This document shows positions 1 to 10,135 of a stretch of 64,000 nt of DNA, in pieces. Positions within the stretch are counted from its first letter, which is position 1. Each line of letters opens with the position of its first letter. Position numbers and translations under genes: made by a program. Origin of the DNA: Incurvaria masculella (taxonomy: Eukaryota > Arthropoda > Insecta > Lepidoptera > Incurvariidae); the NCBI GenBank assembly GCA_946894095.1, contig OX335644.1, forward strand, positions 11,451,595 to 11,515,594, written 5' to 3'. Under the pieces are notes generated by a model. It was not told the origin of the DNA. It did no database searches and saw only the letters and a program-made list of their open reading frames with translations.

Positions 1-557
1 ATTTGTCGACTATAAGTTAATCGATCTTGGTCTCTGTACGTTTACATTTTATAAAAAAAATATATTACGGCTTAAATTAAATCTATAAATGTCTTATGTA
101 CGGAGCCCATCACCTCGGCGCCACAGTAGGTGGCATTGCCAAGAAAACATATCTGGGTCAAAATCTAATGTGTGGCATCTAGGTTGAATCTTTTTTGTTG
201 AAAATTTACACCTTAGATCTTATTCTTTCTGGCCCAGGATATATTTAAGAAAAAACAAAAAACATGTAAATTAATAAACTGTTTCCAAACGTTTTCCAAA
301 TTACGCTCATATATTGGGAAAAATTTTTAAATCAAAATATTTTTTCAAATATAAACTATTTCAATTTGATTCTGTTAATCTTTTGAGGGGAGAAGTATAT
401 TGTGCGCTGATGAAATACCACAGCATGTTGCAAGTGGAGTAACGTTGATTATCGTCCTACAAGCAATCGGTAATTATCTACACGATGTTGTCGTGGTCAA
501 GATACGTGAAACAATTAGAAACTAAACAATAACTGCAAAAATATAAAGGTTCCTGAG
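1..557. other. AT-rich intergenic stretch, nothing recognised
   Basis: I see no gene or recognisable repeat here. The stretch ends at the CCTGAG target duplication (552-557) of the transposon that follows. Confidence 0.5.
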
Positions 558-583
558 GGTGATTCCGCCGTTTCGTGCATATT
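558..583 (+). repeat. left 26-bp terminal inverted repeat
   Basis: Perfect inverted match to 5558-5583. Preceded by the CCTGAG target duplication at 552-557. Confidence 0.9.
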
Positions 584-891
584 GCATAAAAAGCAAAATA
601 ACTTTGAAACTAAACAATTTCGATTATACTGTTCTAAGGGAATCATGAGCCTATTGAGCTACTACATAAAGGCCTGATAGCATTTTCTGGAAGAGTAGTG
701 AAAGTTAGATTTTGTGGTTAAAAATACACTCAAAATGTCCAAAACCTCCAACGTTTTTCCTTACTGTCATATATTTAAATAATATATTTCAAAAAAGAGT
801 AAAAGATATTATGAATACTTCGAACTCGTAAACTGACACAGATGTTACCAAATAACTTGAATTATTGTAGAATTTTACTTGAACAGAAACC

Positions 892-1161
892 ATGTTCTTT
901 TATAGGTTAAACTTTTGCCGAGAAAAATTTGGTCATTTACCTCCAAAATTTCGTCGACTTTTTTTCTTCATTAAATTGCATTATACTGAGCTAACACCGA
1001 TTAAAATAATAGCACGTATCATTGTTCTATGCGCGCGCAATGCTAAGGAAGCACGATTGTCGCTGGATTTTACAAAAGAACGTATTACGTGTTCGAAACT
1101 GGAGTTTGCGGCGAAATTGTCCTTTACCTCCAATGAGAAAAGTGGGAAGCAGTTAAGGTAA
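892..1161 (+). other. short ORF (89 codons) inside the 5.0-kb transposon, unrecognised
   Basis: The ORF is basic and Arg/Lys/Phe-rich and resembles no family I know. Two CCTTTACCTCC-like motifs fall inside it, which argues that the stretch is subterminal transposon DNA rather than a protein gene. Listed only because it is the longest ORF in the left arm. Confidence 0.15.
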
Positions 1162-1462
1162 TTTGTTAAAATTTGCGTATCAAACTACACATGAATAAGG
1201 CTTGCAGTTAGAATTATTTCATAATTTATGTGTTAGTACTTTTGGTGTTATCGAATTTTGTTTTTTCCCACAAAGTCCTTTACCTCCGGACTGACTGTGG
1301 AGGTGAAGGACTGGAGGTTAAGGACAGTTTGATTTGAAATAACCATACAAATGAAAGAAATTTGTTTTTTTTATTAGAAAATTTCACTTTTAAGACATTG
1401 TAAGTTTTATTACCTTTATTGTTTAGGATACATCGCACTAGACACCCATTTTTGGGTTGTTT

Positions 1463-2085
1463 TTAACCGACTTCAAAAAAGGATGAGGTTCTCAATTCGA
1501 CTGCATTTTTTTATGTTTTTTACTTCAAAACTTTGACCTGCGAAAGCGATAGTTAAAAGCTGGTGCTTCCCATATGGTTCCATTTCAATTTGGTTTCGAT
1601 CTGACAATGATATCCATGAGAAAATCATATAAGTCTTAAATTTGTATTAAGTATGTGCGCGACAGATGGACGAATAACTCATTATCACGCCAATCGATTT
1701 AGATGATTCTTTTTTTATTGGAAAAGACGTATACAAATTAGTTAGTGTACTTTAGATTCGCTAAAAATAAACAAAACAACAAACATTTTAACAAAAAAAA
1801 CCGCCTTCAAAGAAAAAGTATTCCAAAACCAATCAATATGCACTAAAAAGTAAAAAAATATTGTTATTTTTGTAGTTACGATTATAGTTATTTTTTTAGT
1901 CGGTGTCAGCCAAGGTAGCCAAGATTTTCTTGACTGGCGCAGGGCGTGCCCGGCTGACGCCGACTCAAAAAACAAACAATCATCGTAACTACAAACAAGG
2001 CAATTATTTTTTTAACTTTTTAGTGCATGATAATTGGTTTTGGAATACTTTTCTTTGAAGTCGGTGTTTTTTTGTTGAAATTTTT
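1463..2085. repeat. hairpin element, TAACCGACTTC family (copy A)
   Basis: The repeat begins TTAACCGACTTCAAAAAAGG and contains an imperfect inverted pair (about 1839-1911 against 1951-2025). Each arm carries GCACTAAAAAGTAAAAAA at its outer edge, GTAGTTACGAT in the middle and GTCGGTGTCAGCC or its partner at the inner edge. The far end has TTTGAAGTCGGTG, the complement of the start. A second copy in the opposite orientation lies at 29300-29816. It sits inside the 5.0-kb transposon, so it inserted later. Confidence 0.75.
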
Positions 2086-2408
2086 ATTTTTGTAAATAAT
2101 ACAATATTCGATAACATGTCATATTTAATGGATAAAACATTAACGTTATCTCATTTATGTGAGATCATCCAACTACATCTACATTGAAGATGTTGATATC
2201 GAATCTCATATTTTATTACAATGCTTCAATGTAGATTTTGTTGCATAACCAAAAATCAATATAATAATCAAATTGTAAAAATGTTACTAGAACATTTTGA
2301 TGTTGTTGTTGTTAACTTGGCACATAATATATATGCTTTCTATAACGATTTCAGTAACTACCTCGTTATGTAGAGAAAGGTTGGGAAAAATAAAGACAAG
2401 GTTCTGGC

Positions 2409-2789
2409 GTTAGAAAAGGATAGAAACCGAAAAAGGGAAGAACATGCAAGGATAAAATCGGTTCCTCGAAAAAATGCCAAGTTTCAAAGAAAACAACAAC
2501 AAAAATACCTGCAAAGAAAATATGAAAAAAAAAAGAACTGTCCATAACCTAAATGTCTTCAACATCGCAAAAACACATCCACGGCTATGATCCACGGTTG
2601 AAATCGAAGCTGCTTAAGAGAAAAACTAAAATAATTGTGAAGGGTTCAGAGACTGAATCTGAATCAAAAGAGGAGCAAGAGGATCCTCTTAAAATAATGT
2701 ATACTCAAAATACAAATGACAATATAGACGAAAAACACATAAAGTGGAACATAGAAAGGAGGAGGCCTTTTGTAAAGTCGGTAAGCTAA
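2409..2789 (+). pseudogene. degenerate charged coding remnant between transposon arm and RTE
   Basis: One frame from about 2400 to 2548 reads a Lys/Arg/Gln-rich chain ending in a stop at 2546-2548. A second, overlapping frame (2553-2789) reads 78 codons from an ATG, acidic and lysine-rich, before the RTE insertion. This resembles a broken, low-complexity portion of a transposon-encoded protein. GTCG|GTAAGC at about 2778 looks like a splice donor just before the RTE. No family is recognised. Confidence 0.25.
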
Positions 2790-2804
2790 TTAGCTTAAGC
2801 AAAT

Positions 2805-4643
2805 GTCAGTCAGCGTGTTTGCGTCCACTGCTGGACATACGCCTCTCCAATCCTTCTCCAGTCCTCCCGGCCCTAAGCGGTACGGAACCACTGCTTTCCG
2901 CCGACGCACTTGATGTCGTCTTCCCACCTGGCGGGTGGTCTTCCCACACTCCGTTTGCCTGTCCACGGCCGCCAGTGTAGGACACGGTTACTCCAACGGT
3001 CGTCGTCTCTTCGGCTGACGTGACCAGCCCACTGCCATTTTAGCTTAGCCACCCGGTGTCCAATATCGACTACTTTGGTACGTTGGCGGATTGCCTCGTT
3101 ACGCACCATATCCCGTAGCGATATTCCCAGCATGGCTCGCTCCATTGCTCGCTGGGCAACTTTCAACCTTTGGACAACGGCGACCGTCAGAGTCCACGTT
3201 TCACACCCGTACGTCATAACCGGGAGGACGCACTGGTCATATATTCGGGTCTTTAAATTTTGCGGAAGGTCAGACCTCAGAGCGAACTTAAGCTTTCCGA
3301 AGGCAGCCCAACCCAGTTGAATCCGTCGCTCAACCTCCCTAGACAGTCCTTGTCTACCAAGCCGCAGGATTTGACCGAGATATACGTACTCTTCAACCTG
3401 TTCGATCACTTCTCCGTCGATAACGATTTGTCCTCCCGTCATACCCTCGGTCGCCATGACCTTGGTTTTGTCCCGGTTCATCTTCAGACCTACCTTTATC
3501 GATGCTTCATAAAGGTCTTCCAGCATGGTCTGAAGCTGAACTCGGGAATTCGACAGAAGAACAATGTCATCGGCGAAGCGAAGATGACTGAGAAAATCTC
3601 CATTTACGTTGATACCCATGTTGTCCCATTCAAGCGTCTTGAACACATCTTCCAATGCGTTTGTGAAGAGCTTGGGTGAGATCACATCCCCCTGCCTTAC
3701 GCCTTTACCAAGGAGGATGGGTTGGGTATTTTCATGGAGCCTCACAGTCATCGTCGCGGACGGATACAGATTTTGGAGTACCTCGATGTAGCGGTGGTCG
3801 ATTCTACTTCTCAGAAGGGAGTTTTCGACGGCCCATTTTTCAACTGAGTCGAACGCCTTCTCGTAGTCCACGAAGGCTAGGAAGAGCGGCTTATTGTACT
3901 CCTCGCACTTCTGCACCACTTGTCTCACAGTAAATATGTGATCCATTGTGCCGTATCCTTTTCTGAACCCAGCTTGCTCACCAGGCTGGTACTGATCCAG
4001 CCTCTGTGTCAGCCGACTCGTGATGACTCTTGAAAAGACCTTATACACGTGGCTTAGAAGTGAGATAGGTCGATAGTTTTTCAACTTCGCCCTATCCCCC
4101 TTCTTGTGAAACAGGACAACGACACTATTTCGCCATGCAGCCGGAACGACACCATTTTCGAGAACTGCATTGAACAGTGTTTGCAGTTCCTTCAAGATGG
4201 GTCTCCCGCCAGCCTTTAGCAGTTCCGTCGTTATCCCGTCCTCACCTGGAGCCTTGCATTTTTTAAGTCCTTTCAAAGCAGCCTTTTTCTCATAGACACT
4301 AATCTCCGGTAGGTCCTCGGTGTAGTGTCTAGTGAGCGGCGCACGCCTATCAGAGTCGACTGGTTTGCTTGGGCTCGGGGCAGGAATTGCTGAGGAGTAC
4401 ATTTTGCCATAAAATTCTTCCACCGCCTCAAGTATATCCGGTTTTCTTGCAGTGACAACCCCATCCGCTCGCTCGAGTTTCGAAATGTGGTTAGCGCCGG
4501 TAGAGAAGGCACGGGCAAACACTTTACTGCCTCGATTTTCCTCTATAACGCGCTCAACCAACTTCATGTTCTCTCGGCGAATATCACGGCGAATGGACTT
4601 GCTGATGTTCTTGTTGAGGTTCCTGTGTACTACACTACTCCGG
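2805..4643 (-). mobile_element. RTE-clade non-LTR retrotransposon, 5'-truncated
   Basis: The insertion is 1,839 bp, read on the minus strand, and flanked on both sides by AAGCAAAT (2797-2804 and 4644-4651), an 8-bp target duplication. The 3' end (low coordinates) has a short CTGACTGAC tail instead of poly(A), as is usual for RTE elements. The apurinic endonuclease half is missing because the copy is 5'-truncated. A 136-bp fragment of the same 3' end sits in the integrin gene at 40046-40181. Confidence 0.9.
2873..4643 (-). pseudogene. RTE reverse transcriptase, N-terminally truncated ORF
   Basis: The open frame runs about 590 codons and encodes an RNA-dependent DNA polymerase that would copy the element RNA at a nicked target. 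Visible motifs in order are YRPISLLSHVYKV, AGFRKGYGTMDH, FVDYEKAFDSV, KGVRQGDVISPKLF and the catalytic box LRFADDIVLLSN. These are followed by an RTE-type C-terminal region with YGCETWTL and WAGHVSRR. The stop is TAG at 2873-2875. The endonuclease domain is missing, so it cannot be autonomous. The RT frame itself is uninterrupted, which suggests a fairly recent insertion. An ATG at 4711 lies upstream of the target duplication in older flanking DNA and is not the element's own start. Confidence 0.9.
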
Positions 4644-4651
4644 AAGCAAAT

Positions 4652-5557
4652 AGCAGATCTAAAAATACAAAACAAACATATAAAGTCACACCACGAATGT
4701 AGCACATCCAATAGGACTGAAACCCCCTTCCTACATCAATATGCACAATAGAAAATTAAACGAGCATACCAAAGTGGAGACGATTTTGGCAGATGTATAG
4801 TAACTGACAGGAAGAAATAAATAAAAAATGAACTTATTTTTTATCAGTAATAGTGAAATAATAAAAGAACACATTCAAAACTACACCTTAAGCGGAAACC
4901 GTATTTTTTTAGATAAAATTGATAACATTTCATTTAAAAATACAAAAATAACCTTACAAAAAGACCTTTTTGGTATATTTTAAATACTTTTTTTATTGTG
5001 TTTCGAAGCACAAAATGGTAAGAATACACGTGAATGGTAATAATCATGGCGGTGAAGAAATAGTAATAAGTCCATTGTATTCTGAAAGCAGTAATTTAAA
5101 TATTCCTGTTAGATATACTTATTCCTTTAACTATTGGTAATTTGTTACGAACACAAGCAATCTCAATAATAATCAAGCATTTACGGTATTCCAGTAAGTA
5201 GTAAAATTGTTTTTTTTTTAACATTAATCTTGACCCTAATTATTTTTTTTTATTTTCCGATCAGTGATATCGAAATATTGTTGATATTTTTAAATTTTAA
5301 GATAAACTTAAACAAAGTAACTATCTAAGATTTGTATGTTTTAATGTCTTTCACCTCCGACGGAATGGCTTTTTCTGTCACGGAATGTCCTTTATCTCCT
5401 TGGCTCCAATATTTCGAAATCGTGAACGAATTTTGCATGTTCTGCTAGTCCCAAAGTGACGCAATTTTCATGGTTTGGTCCATATTTTCCGCTCTTTAAT
5501 ATAAGCTAATAAAAACTGATAAATTCCCAAATTTTTTTTGATTCCGCCAAATCTCCA
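4652..5557. other. right part of the 5.0-kb transposon, no coding signal
   Basis: AT-rich DNA between the RTE insertion and the right TIR. Only very short ORFs are present. Changed copies of the CCTTTACCTCC motif occur near 5345 and 5386. Confidence 0.5.
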
Positions 5558-5583
5558 AATATGCACGAAACGGCGGAATCACC
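5558..5583 (-). repeat. right 26-bp terminal inverted repeat
   Basis: Perfect inverted match to 558-583. Followed by the CCTGAG target duplication at 5584-5589. Confidence 0.9.
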
Positions 5584-5599
5584 CCTGAGCGAAACGTGG

Positions 5600-5990
5600 A
5601 TGACCGCAGCCGTTTTATAAGTTGGCTGATAAAACGTGGCCACTAGAAAGTAAAATGTCTATAACTGTCATCAGAGTCACGGGTTCAAATCCTCGTTCTG
5701 GTCTTGCACCACTTTCTTTCTCTTTCCGAGTTGGTTAAGTGAATTTTGTTACGAATGCGAGCTACTTCATTGTTCGGAGCCCATGTTTAACTTTAGTTCC
5801 CCTTCCCCTACTAGGTGGTAAGGTTAAGCCCGCGATGGTTGGTACCACCGCATTGGATGATACTATAGTTGAAGTGGCTATGCAACATTGTTTGTATTTT
5901 CCATCCAGTTCGGGAATGTGGTGTATTGGAGTAATATAATGACGGTAGTTGTGTGGTAATAGCCATCCATGTCAGGTTCCATAAAAAAAG
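5600..5990 (+). mobile_element. tRNA-derived SINE, copy 1
   Basis: The head has a pol III B box GGTTCAAATCC at 5682-5692. The body contains TTCGTTACGAA-like, CTACTAGGTGGTAAGGTTAA and GATGGTTGGTACCA blocks. The 3' end is TAGCCATCCATGTCAGGTT. At least seven other long copies share this order in the window. It lies immediately outside the right end of the 5.0-kb transposon. The exact 5' end is unsure. Confidence 0.8.
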
Positions 5991-6014
5991 GAATCTCGAA
6001 CAAAGATAAGTCCT

Positions 6015-6530
6015 TCAAAGGATCCCGCTCATCTCCCCAAACAAAAGTGGGAATATGATCACGCATAAATTTCTTACCAGAGATCGAAAATTACTATTAA
6101 ACACAGCTTTATAAAATCTAATTAGATGCTTTACCATTCGCATGGTCGAATTATGATTGGTTTCTAAACTATATGGTCCGAAACTTCGAATTTTTTGAGC
6201 GCTTTATGCTATAATTTAGGACGTAGATTACTCAACGATAAAACAAAACAATATAAATATCAATCATCTTTTTCCATGAAGATTGAAAATCCATTTTTTT
6301 TACTACAGCGTTCATGATTTAATTTTAGCTATAAGTCGTTTTGTAGTTTTGACGAAACGGTTTTCGGTCAAAATTATCGCATATCTCAAGTTAGTTGGCG
6401 TAGACATGTTATAACCTTTCCCCCATGGAGCCTGTCTTTTTTTTAACCAGGGCCACGGCTAAATAACACGATTTTGTCCTGCGCCCGCCAATATGTTAAT
6501 ACCTCGGGTAGGACACTCTTAAAGAAAATA
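6015..6530 (+). repeat. partial copy of the fold-back element found at 20318-21575
   Basis: Similarity to 21060-21560 runs in the same order: a GATCACGC block, CCAGAGATC, GGTCCGAAACTTCGAATTTTT, TAGCTATAAGTCGTTTTG, GGAGCCTGTCTT and TGCCCGC-like blocks. It is the interior and right arm only. Confidence 0.6.
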
Positions 6531-7300
6531 TTCTGGAGCAAAAAAAATATTTCAATGACTTGCGAATTTAAAAAAATATACATATTGTTGTTTATTGTTT
6601 ATTGTTTATACATCATCCATAGACAGTACACTGCACTCGGATTTGTCATATTTTATCATTAGCCAGTTCGGGGAAATCCCAGCGAAGAAGAACTGGAAAG
6701 AAACTCCGCTGGTTTTTTTTTTTCAACGTCCACTTAGTCTAAATTTACAAAAGTATTTAGACTCACAGATAAACACGCTAAATTAATATGAATTGACGAG
6801 AATCAGCAATTCATGTCATATGCAACAGTTCATGACAAATATCAGTTTATTAGTAAAGATGTCATGTTGCACGCCAGGACCTCACTAAAAAGGGGCCCGA
6901 AGACGCTTATGGGCTTTTTGACTTTCGCAGGGGCTGCGAAAACCATTCCGGCCGGTCAGATAATTTTCACCACTTGTTTGAAGGACCCCAGGTAGTACTT
7001 TGAGGGAAAACCTCGACAGGGAGTCGATTCCATAGTTTACGAAACTTATATATAAAAGATCTAGAGGATCGGTGGGTTTCTTATTTTGTGAATTTCGACA
7101 GTGAAAGGGTGCATTCTGTGCCTGTTTCGCATTGTGCGGTGGTAGAAAGGGGACGGAGATACAGCGTTCTGCAGCTTCTAAGAGTAAAGACGATAGAATA
7201 CAGCCCTTCGCAGTTGGATGGTTTCTAAATTAAATGAAAAAATCCATATATTTTTTTGTTACGTTCTTAACTACATATAATAAATAGGGTTTTTTCGAGT
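6531..7300. other. intergenic, scattered repeat pieces
   Basis: Bases 6588-6640 (ATTGTTTATTGTTTA then CATCATCCATAGAC) recur at about 51262-51306. Bases 6662-6710 carry a GGGGAAATCCCAGCGAAGA block typical of a dispersed repeat. No gene is seen. Confidence 0.4.
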
Positions 7301-7339
7301 TGTATGCAGGAGCAATTGGCAATATTCTCGGGACGTGCT

Positions 7340-7510
7340 TGTTTGGCCTCACTTTGGAGTCCCGGAAGCGACGCCGCCGCAGCCTCCGCCGGCCACGTCA
7401 CGAGTTGCGCGCGCGCATCCACTGGCCCACATAAAGTTTGCGTAACCATGACAACCGACCGCGACACCAAGATTCACTCGCGCTCGAGCTGCGTAATGGT
7501 ACGTCTGGGA
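7340..7510. promoter_or_regulatory. short CpG-rich island in AT-rich DNA, function unknown
   Basis: This block is strikingly GC- and CpG-rich compared with its flanks. ORFs cross it on both strands with no recognisable domain. It could be a promoter or unannotated first exon, or a repeat fragment. No TATA, initiator or clear splice donor supports a gene here. Confidence 0.2.
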
Positions 7511-7857
7511 GCACTTGATTGTTGATAACCACATACTGAGGTTGACCAGCGATTCAGTGAGCGCATTTTTTCAAAGGAATCCGTTCTTTTTTATGTAGCT
7601 GGGTTAATTAGTTCTCAGAGATGTGACACAACACAATTTGAACGTGGCAGAAAGTAAGATCTCGATTAAATCTTTCATTTTGAGGGGTCTAGGACCAAAA
7701 GTTGCAGAGATATGTGGACTTTGCAACATTCACGGCAATATATACAGAAATACTATTTCACACACACATAAACAAAGAATAAACAAAGAAGTAAAACTAT
7801 TCAAAAAAAAAAAAGTTGGCAATGGCTGCCAGCTTTAGGGATCCAACCCTAACTATT

Positions 7858-7990
7858 ACTAATCCTCCGCTGTCTGTCCGTCCGTACGCCTGCTCGTCTG
7901 TCACAGGGCTGTATTTCATGAGCCGCAATAGATAGGCAGCTAAAATGTTTTACAAATAGTAAAAACTAAAAAATAATAAAAATTCAATGG
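7858..7990 (+). repeat. partial AGGGTTCCG-family repeat
   Basis: Contains the TCTGTCCGTCCGTACG and TCTGTCACAGGGCTGTAT blocks also found in the fuller copies at 8214-8510 and 55610-55892. Confidence 0.5.
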
Positions 7991-8213
7991 GGATCCCATA
8001 CAAAAAACGTGATTGTTTTCAAGAACAAAATGGCTACAATTTTTTTTTTCAAATTTGGGGCACTGGTAGTTATTATTGATGTCTCACTTTATTACGTCCG
8101 CTGAGAATCTTCGCTTCAAATACATCACAAAATGATTTGAGTGCCATAATAATGTTTTCAAGTGCGAATACTGCTCCATTTTGTCTTTGAAACATTTTTT
8201 CCAATAAAAAAAA

Positions 8214-8510
8214 TAGGGTTCCGCACCCAAATGGTGAAAACAGAACCCTATTACTAAGCTTCCGGTGTCCGTCCGTCCGTCCGTCCGTCTGTCACAGGGC
8301 GGTATCTCATGAACCGTAATAGGTAGGCAGCTGAATTTTTCACAGAGTGTGTATTTATTTTGCCGCTATAACAACAAATAGGTAAAATTAAAAAAATATA
8401 AAAATTAAAGGGACCCCTTACAAAGAACTTGATTTTTTGTTTTAAATCTTGTACGATGGTACGGAACCCTTCGTGCGCGAGTCCGACTCGCACTTGGCCG
8501 TTTTTTTTGT
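8214..8510 (+). repeat. AGGGTTCCG-family MITE-like repeat, copy 1
   Basis: Begins AGGGTTCCG (8214-8222) and carries its complement ACGGAACCCT at 8461-8470, followed by CGAGTCCGACTCGCAC. The middle contains a (TCCG)n microsatellite and TCTGTCACAGGGCGGTATCTCATGAACCG split over two blocks. The second full copy is at 55610-55892. Short inverted ends suggest a non-autonomous DNA element. Confidence 0.65.
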
Positions 8511-8566
8511 AAAACATGGTCTTTTGCTCTATTGCCATTTCAACCTTTTCATTTAATGCGATGATA

Positions 8567-8640
8567 TATCAACCCCGGCGGGGCTAAAACTGTACCACCA
8601 GCACGTATGTTTTACATGGAATCAGAACAATGAACATTGA
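8567..8640 (-). repeat. SINE fragment
   Basis: Carries the CCCCGGCGGGGCTAAA...TACCACC and TTTTACATGGAATC blocks of the SINE body in reverse orientation. Confidence 0.4.
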
Positions 8641-9797
8641 GGATTTAAAAATCATGTGTTTCAAAGTAAAACAATGGTAATATCATATCGTTTGCTTGAA
8701 ATTACATTTCGCAATATTTAATCAATCTTAGGGCCTTTTTCACCTACTGCTGATTAGCTCAATCGCCACACATTAAGAGCCTTTATTAACAGCTTGCAAT
8801 CAATACCAGCACAAGATAATCAGCACTTTAGTAATAAAGGCCCTTCGAAAGTGTCGATGGTTTATTGATCCAGGCTTATTGTAATAACAATTGTAAAAAT
8901 ATACTTCAAATTTATTACTTTAAAAAAGTAGAGTTGTTTAAATGTTGGCCCTAAAAATATATTTTTAAAATGTTTAAATAATATGAACGCATTAAAAAAG
9001 CAGTATACTAATTAAGGTATGAGCGCAATATAAATCTCAGCAAGATTATACCAAGTTTTATTTCCAAAAAAATATGTTAGTCGTACATAATCCTTTGTTG
9101 ATTATCAAGACATATTCAAGTTTTAGCTCGAACCATAGAGTAGCAGTATAGCAGTAACCCTTATATCCAGATCCACGCATATTACCCCAAATCCCTCATT
9201 TTCCTAGGCGAAAAATAGTATTCGATCTTCTATGTCGATTCGACGTCGACCTTTCTGCTTGAATTAACCCTAGCCTATATGATCGAGGGTCGAGTTGAGT
9301 TCGTTAATGGTGTGACCATACAATATTATACTATGAAAGTGACCCTCTGTCGCGATTTTTCTGGTGGCGGCGGTAGGCGGCGCCAGTAGCCGAGCAGCCA
9401 GACAGATTGCAACATTTTAATTGTTCTAAGAGTGAACATAGAAATGCCGGTAGCAAAATTTATTTAAAAGTAACTGCCAGTAACCTTCGCCGTCGTTTAA
9501 TAAGGTTCTTGAGGCACGAATTGTCAAGGTAATCTTAAGACTCCTTTCCTGTTGGGTCGTTGACATAAACTTACGTATGTAAGTAGCCGAAATTTGTCGG
9601 CAGATACCTACATTTTTTTACATAAAAATAATTTAGAGTAATTATAAATAGTGCACAAGAAAAAAAATTAGGTTACTTTTCTTTTGTTGCTACTTGTATA
9701 TTTTTGTCCCATTGATATTGACTTTAGGCAATAAGTCCTCCCTTGCATGTACCTATGTGTATGGCAGCAATAAAGCATATTATTATTATTAAGTATG
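8641..9797. other. intergenic, nothing recognised
   Basis: AT-rich apart from a short GC-rich patch at about 9360-9410. No ORF with recognisable content. Confidence 0.4.
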
Positions 9798-9848
9798 TGT
9801 AGGTACTGAAAGAGGTTACTGATATAGTAACCTCTTTCAGTACCTACA
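9798..9848. repeat. perfect 23-bp hairpin, 5-nt loop
   Basis: Bases 9798-9820 and 9826-9848 are perfect reverse complements around the loop GATAT. It could be a transposon footprint or a small hairpin RNA. The sequence alone does not decide. Confidence 0.7.
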
Positions 9849-9954
9849 GTACCATCATTTAAAAAAAATGCGTATTATAGGTGAAAATTTCATATTCTAG
9901 GGAATAAATTTATTTTTATTCTCCCAAGAAACCAAAAAAATCATTTATAAAATT

Positions 9955-10135
9955 AGCTTTTTTATATCTTTATCATCTTTATATCTTCTACATTCTTCAC
10001 AAATATCTGACTATAATTTTACTAACAATCGTATGGACTGAATACATCGGATGGATAAGCAGACGCGTAAATAAATCCTTCGGATAGTTATCTGGCTGTT
10101 TATCAGGCTATTGAAAAATCAGCCCTAAGAAAAAT
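9955..10135 (+). repeat. dispersed repeat, inverted relative to 41093-41265
   Basis: Shared blocks include CATCGGATGGATAAGCAGA, AATAAATCC, TATCTGGCTGTTTATCAG and a CCCT(A)AG end. The second copy is in an integrin intron. Confidence 0.6.

Larger units (their letters stand above)
558..5583. mobile_element. DNA transposon (5.0 kb) with 26-bp perfect TIRs and 6-bp TSD
   Basis: Bases 558-583 start GGTGATTCCGCCGTTTCGTG and are the exact reverse complement of 5558-5583. Both ends are flanked directly by CCTGAG (552-557 and 5584-5589), a 6-bp target duplication. The motif CCTTTACCTCC or a close variant recurs near both ends (about 938, 1122, 1276 and, in changed form, 5345 and 5386), as subterminal transposase sites often do. 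The interior carries a hairpin repeat (1463-2085) and a 5'-truncated RTE copy (2805-4643); without them about 2.6 kb remain. No transposase catalytic region is recognisable. Superfamily is unassigned: a 6-bp duplication does not fit Tc1/mariner (TA), piggyBac (TTAA) or hAT (8 bp). Confidence 0.85.

Noticed and set aside
3075..4751. Plus-strand ORFs within the RTE element
   Set aside because: Complement of the reverse transcriptase frame.
5682..5692. tRNA-like B box suggesting a tRNA gene
   Set aside because: It belongs to a SINE head repeated many times in the window. No tRNA cloverleaf is complete.
8261..8290. (TCCG)n tract as a CRISPR-like or independent satellite
   Set aside because: It is an internal microsatellite of the AGGGTTCCG repeat family, seen again at 55670.
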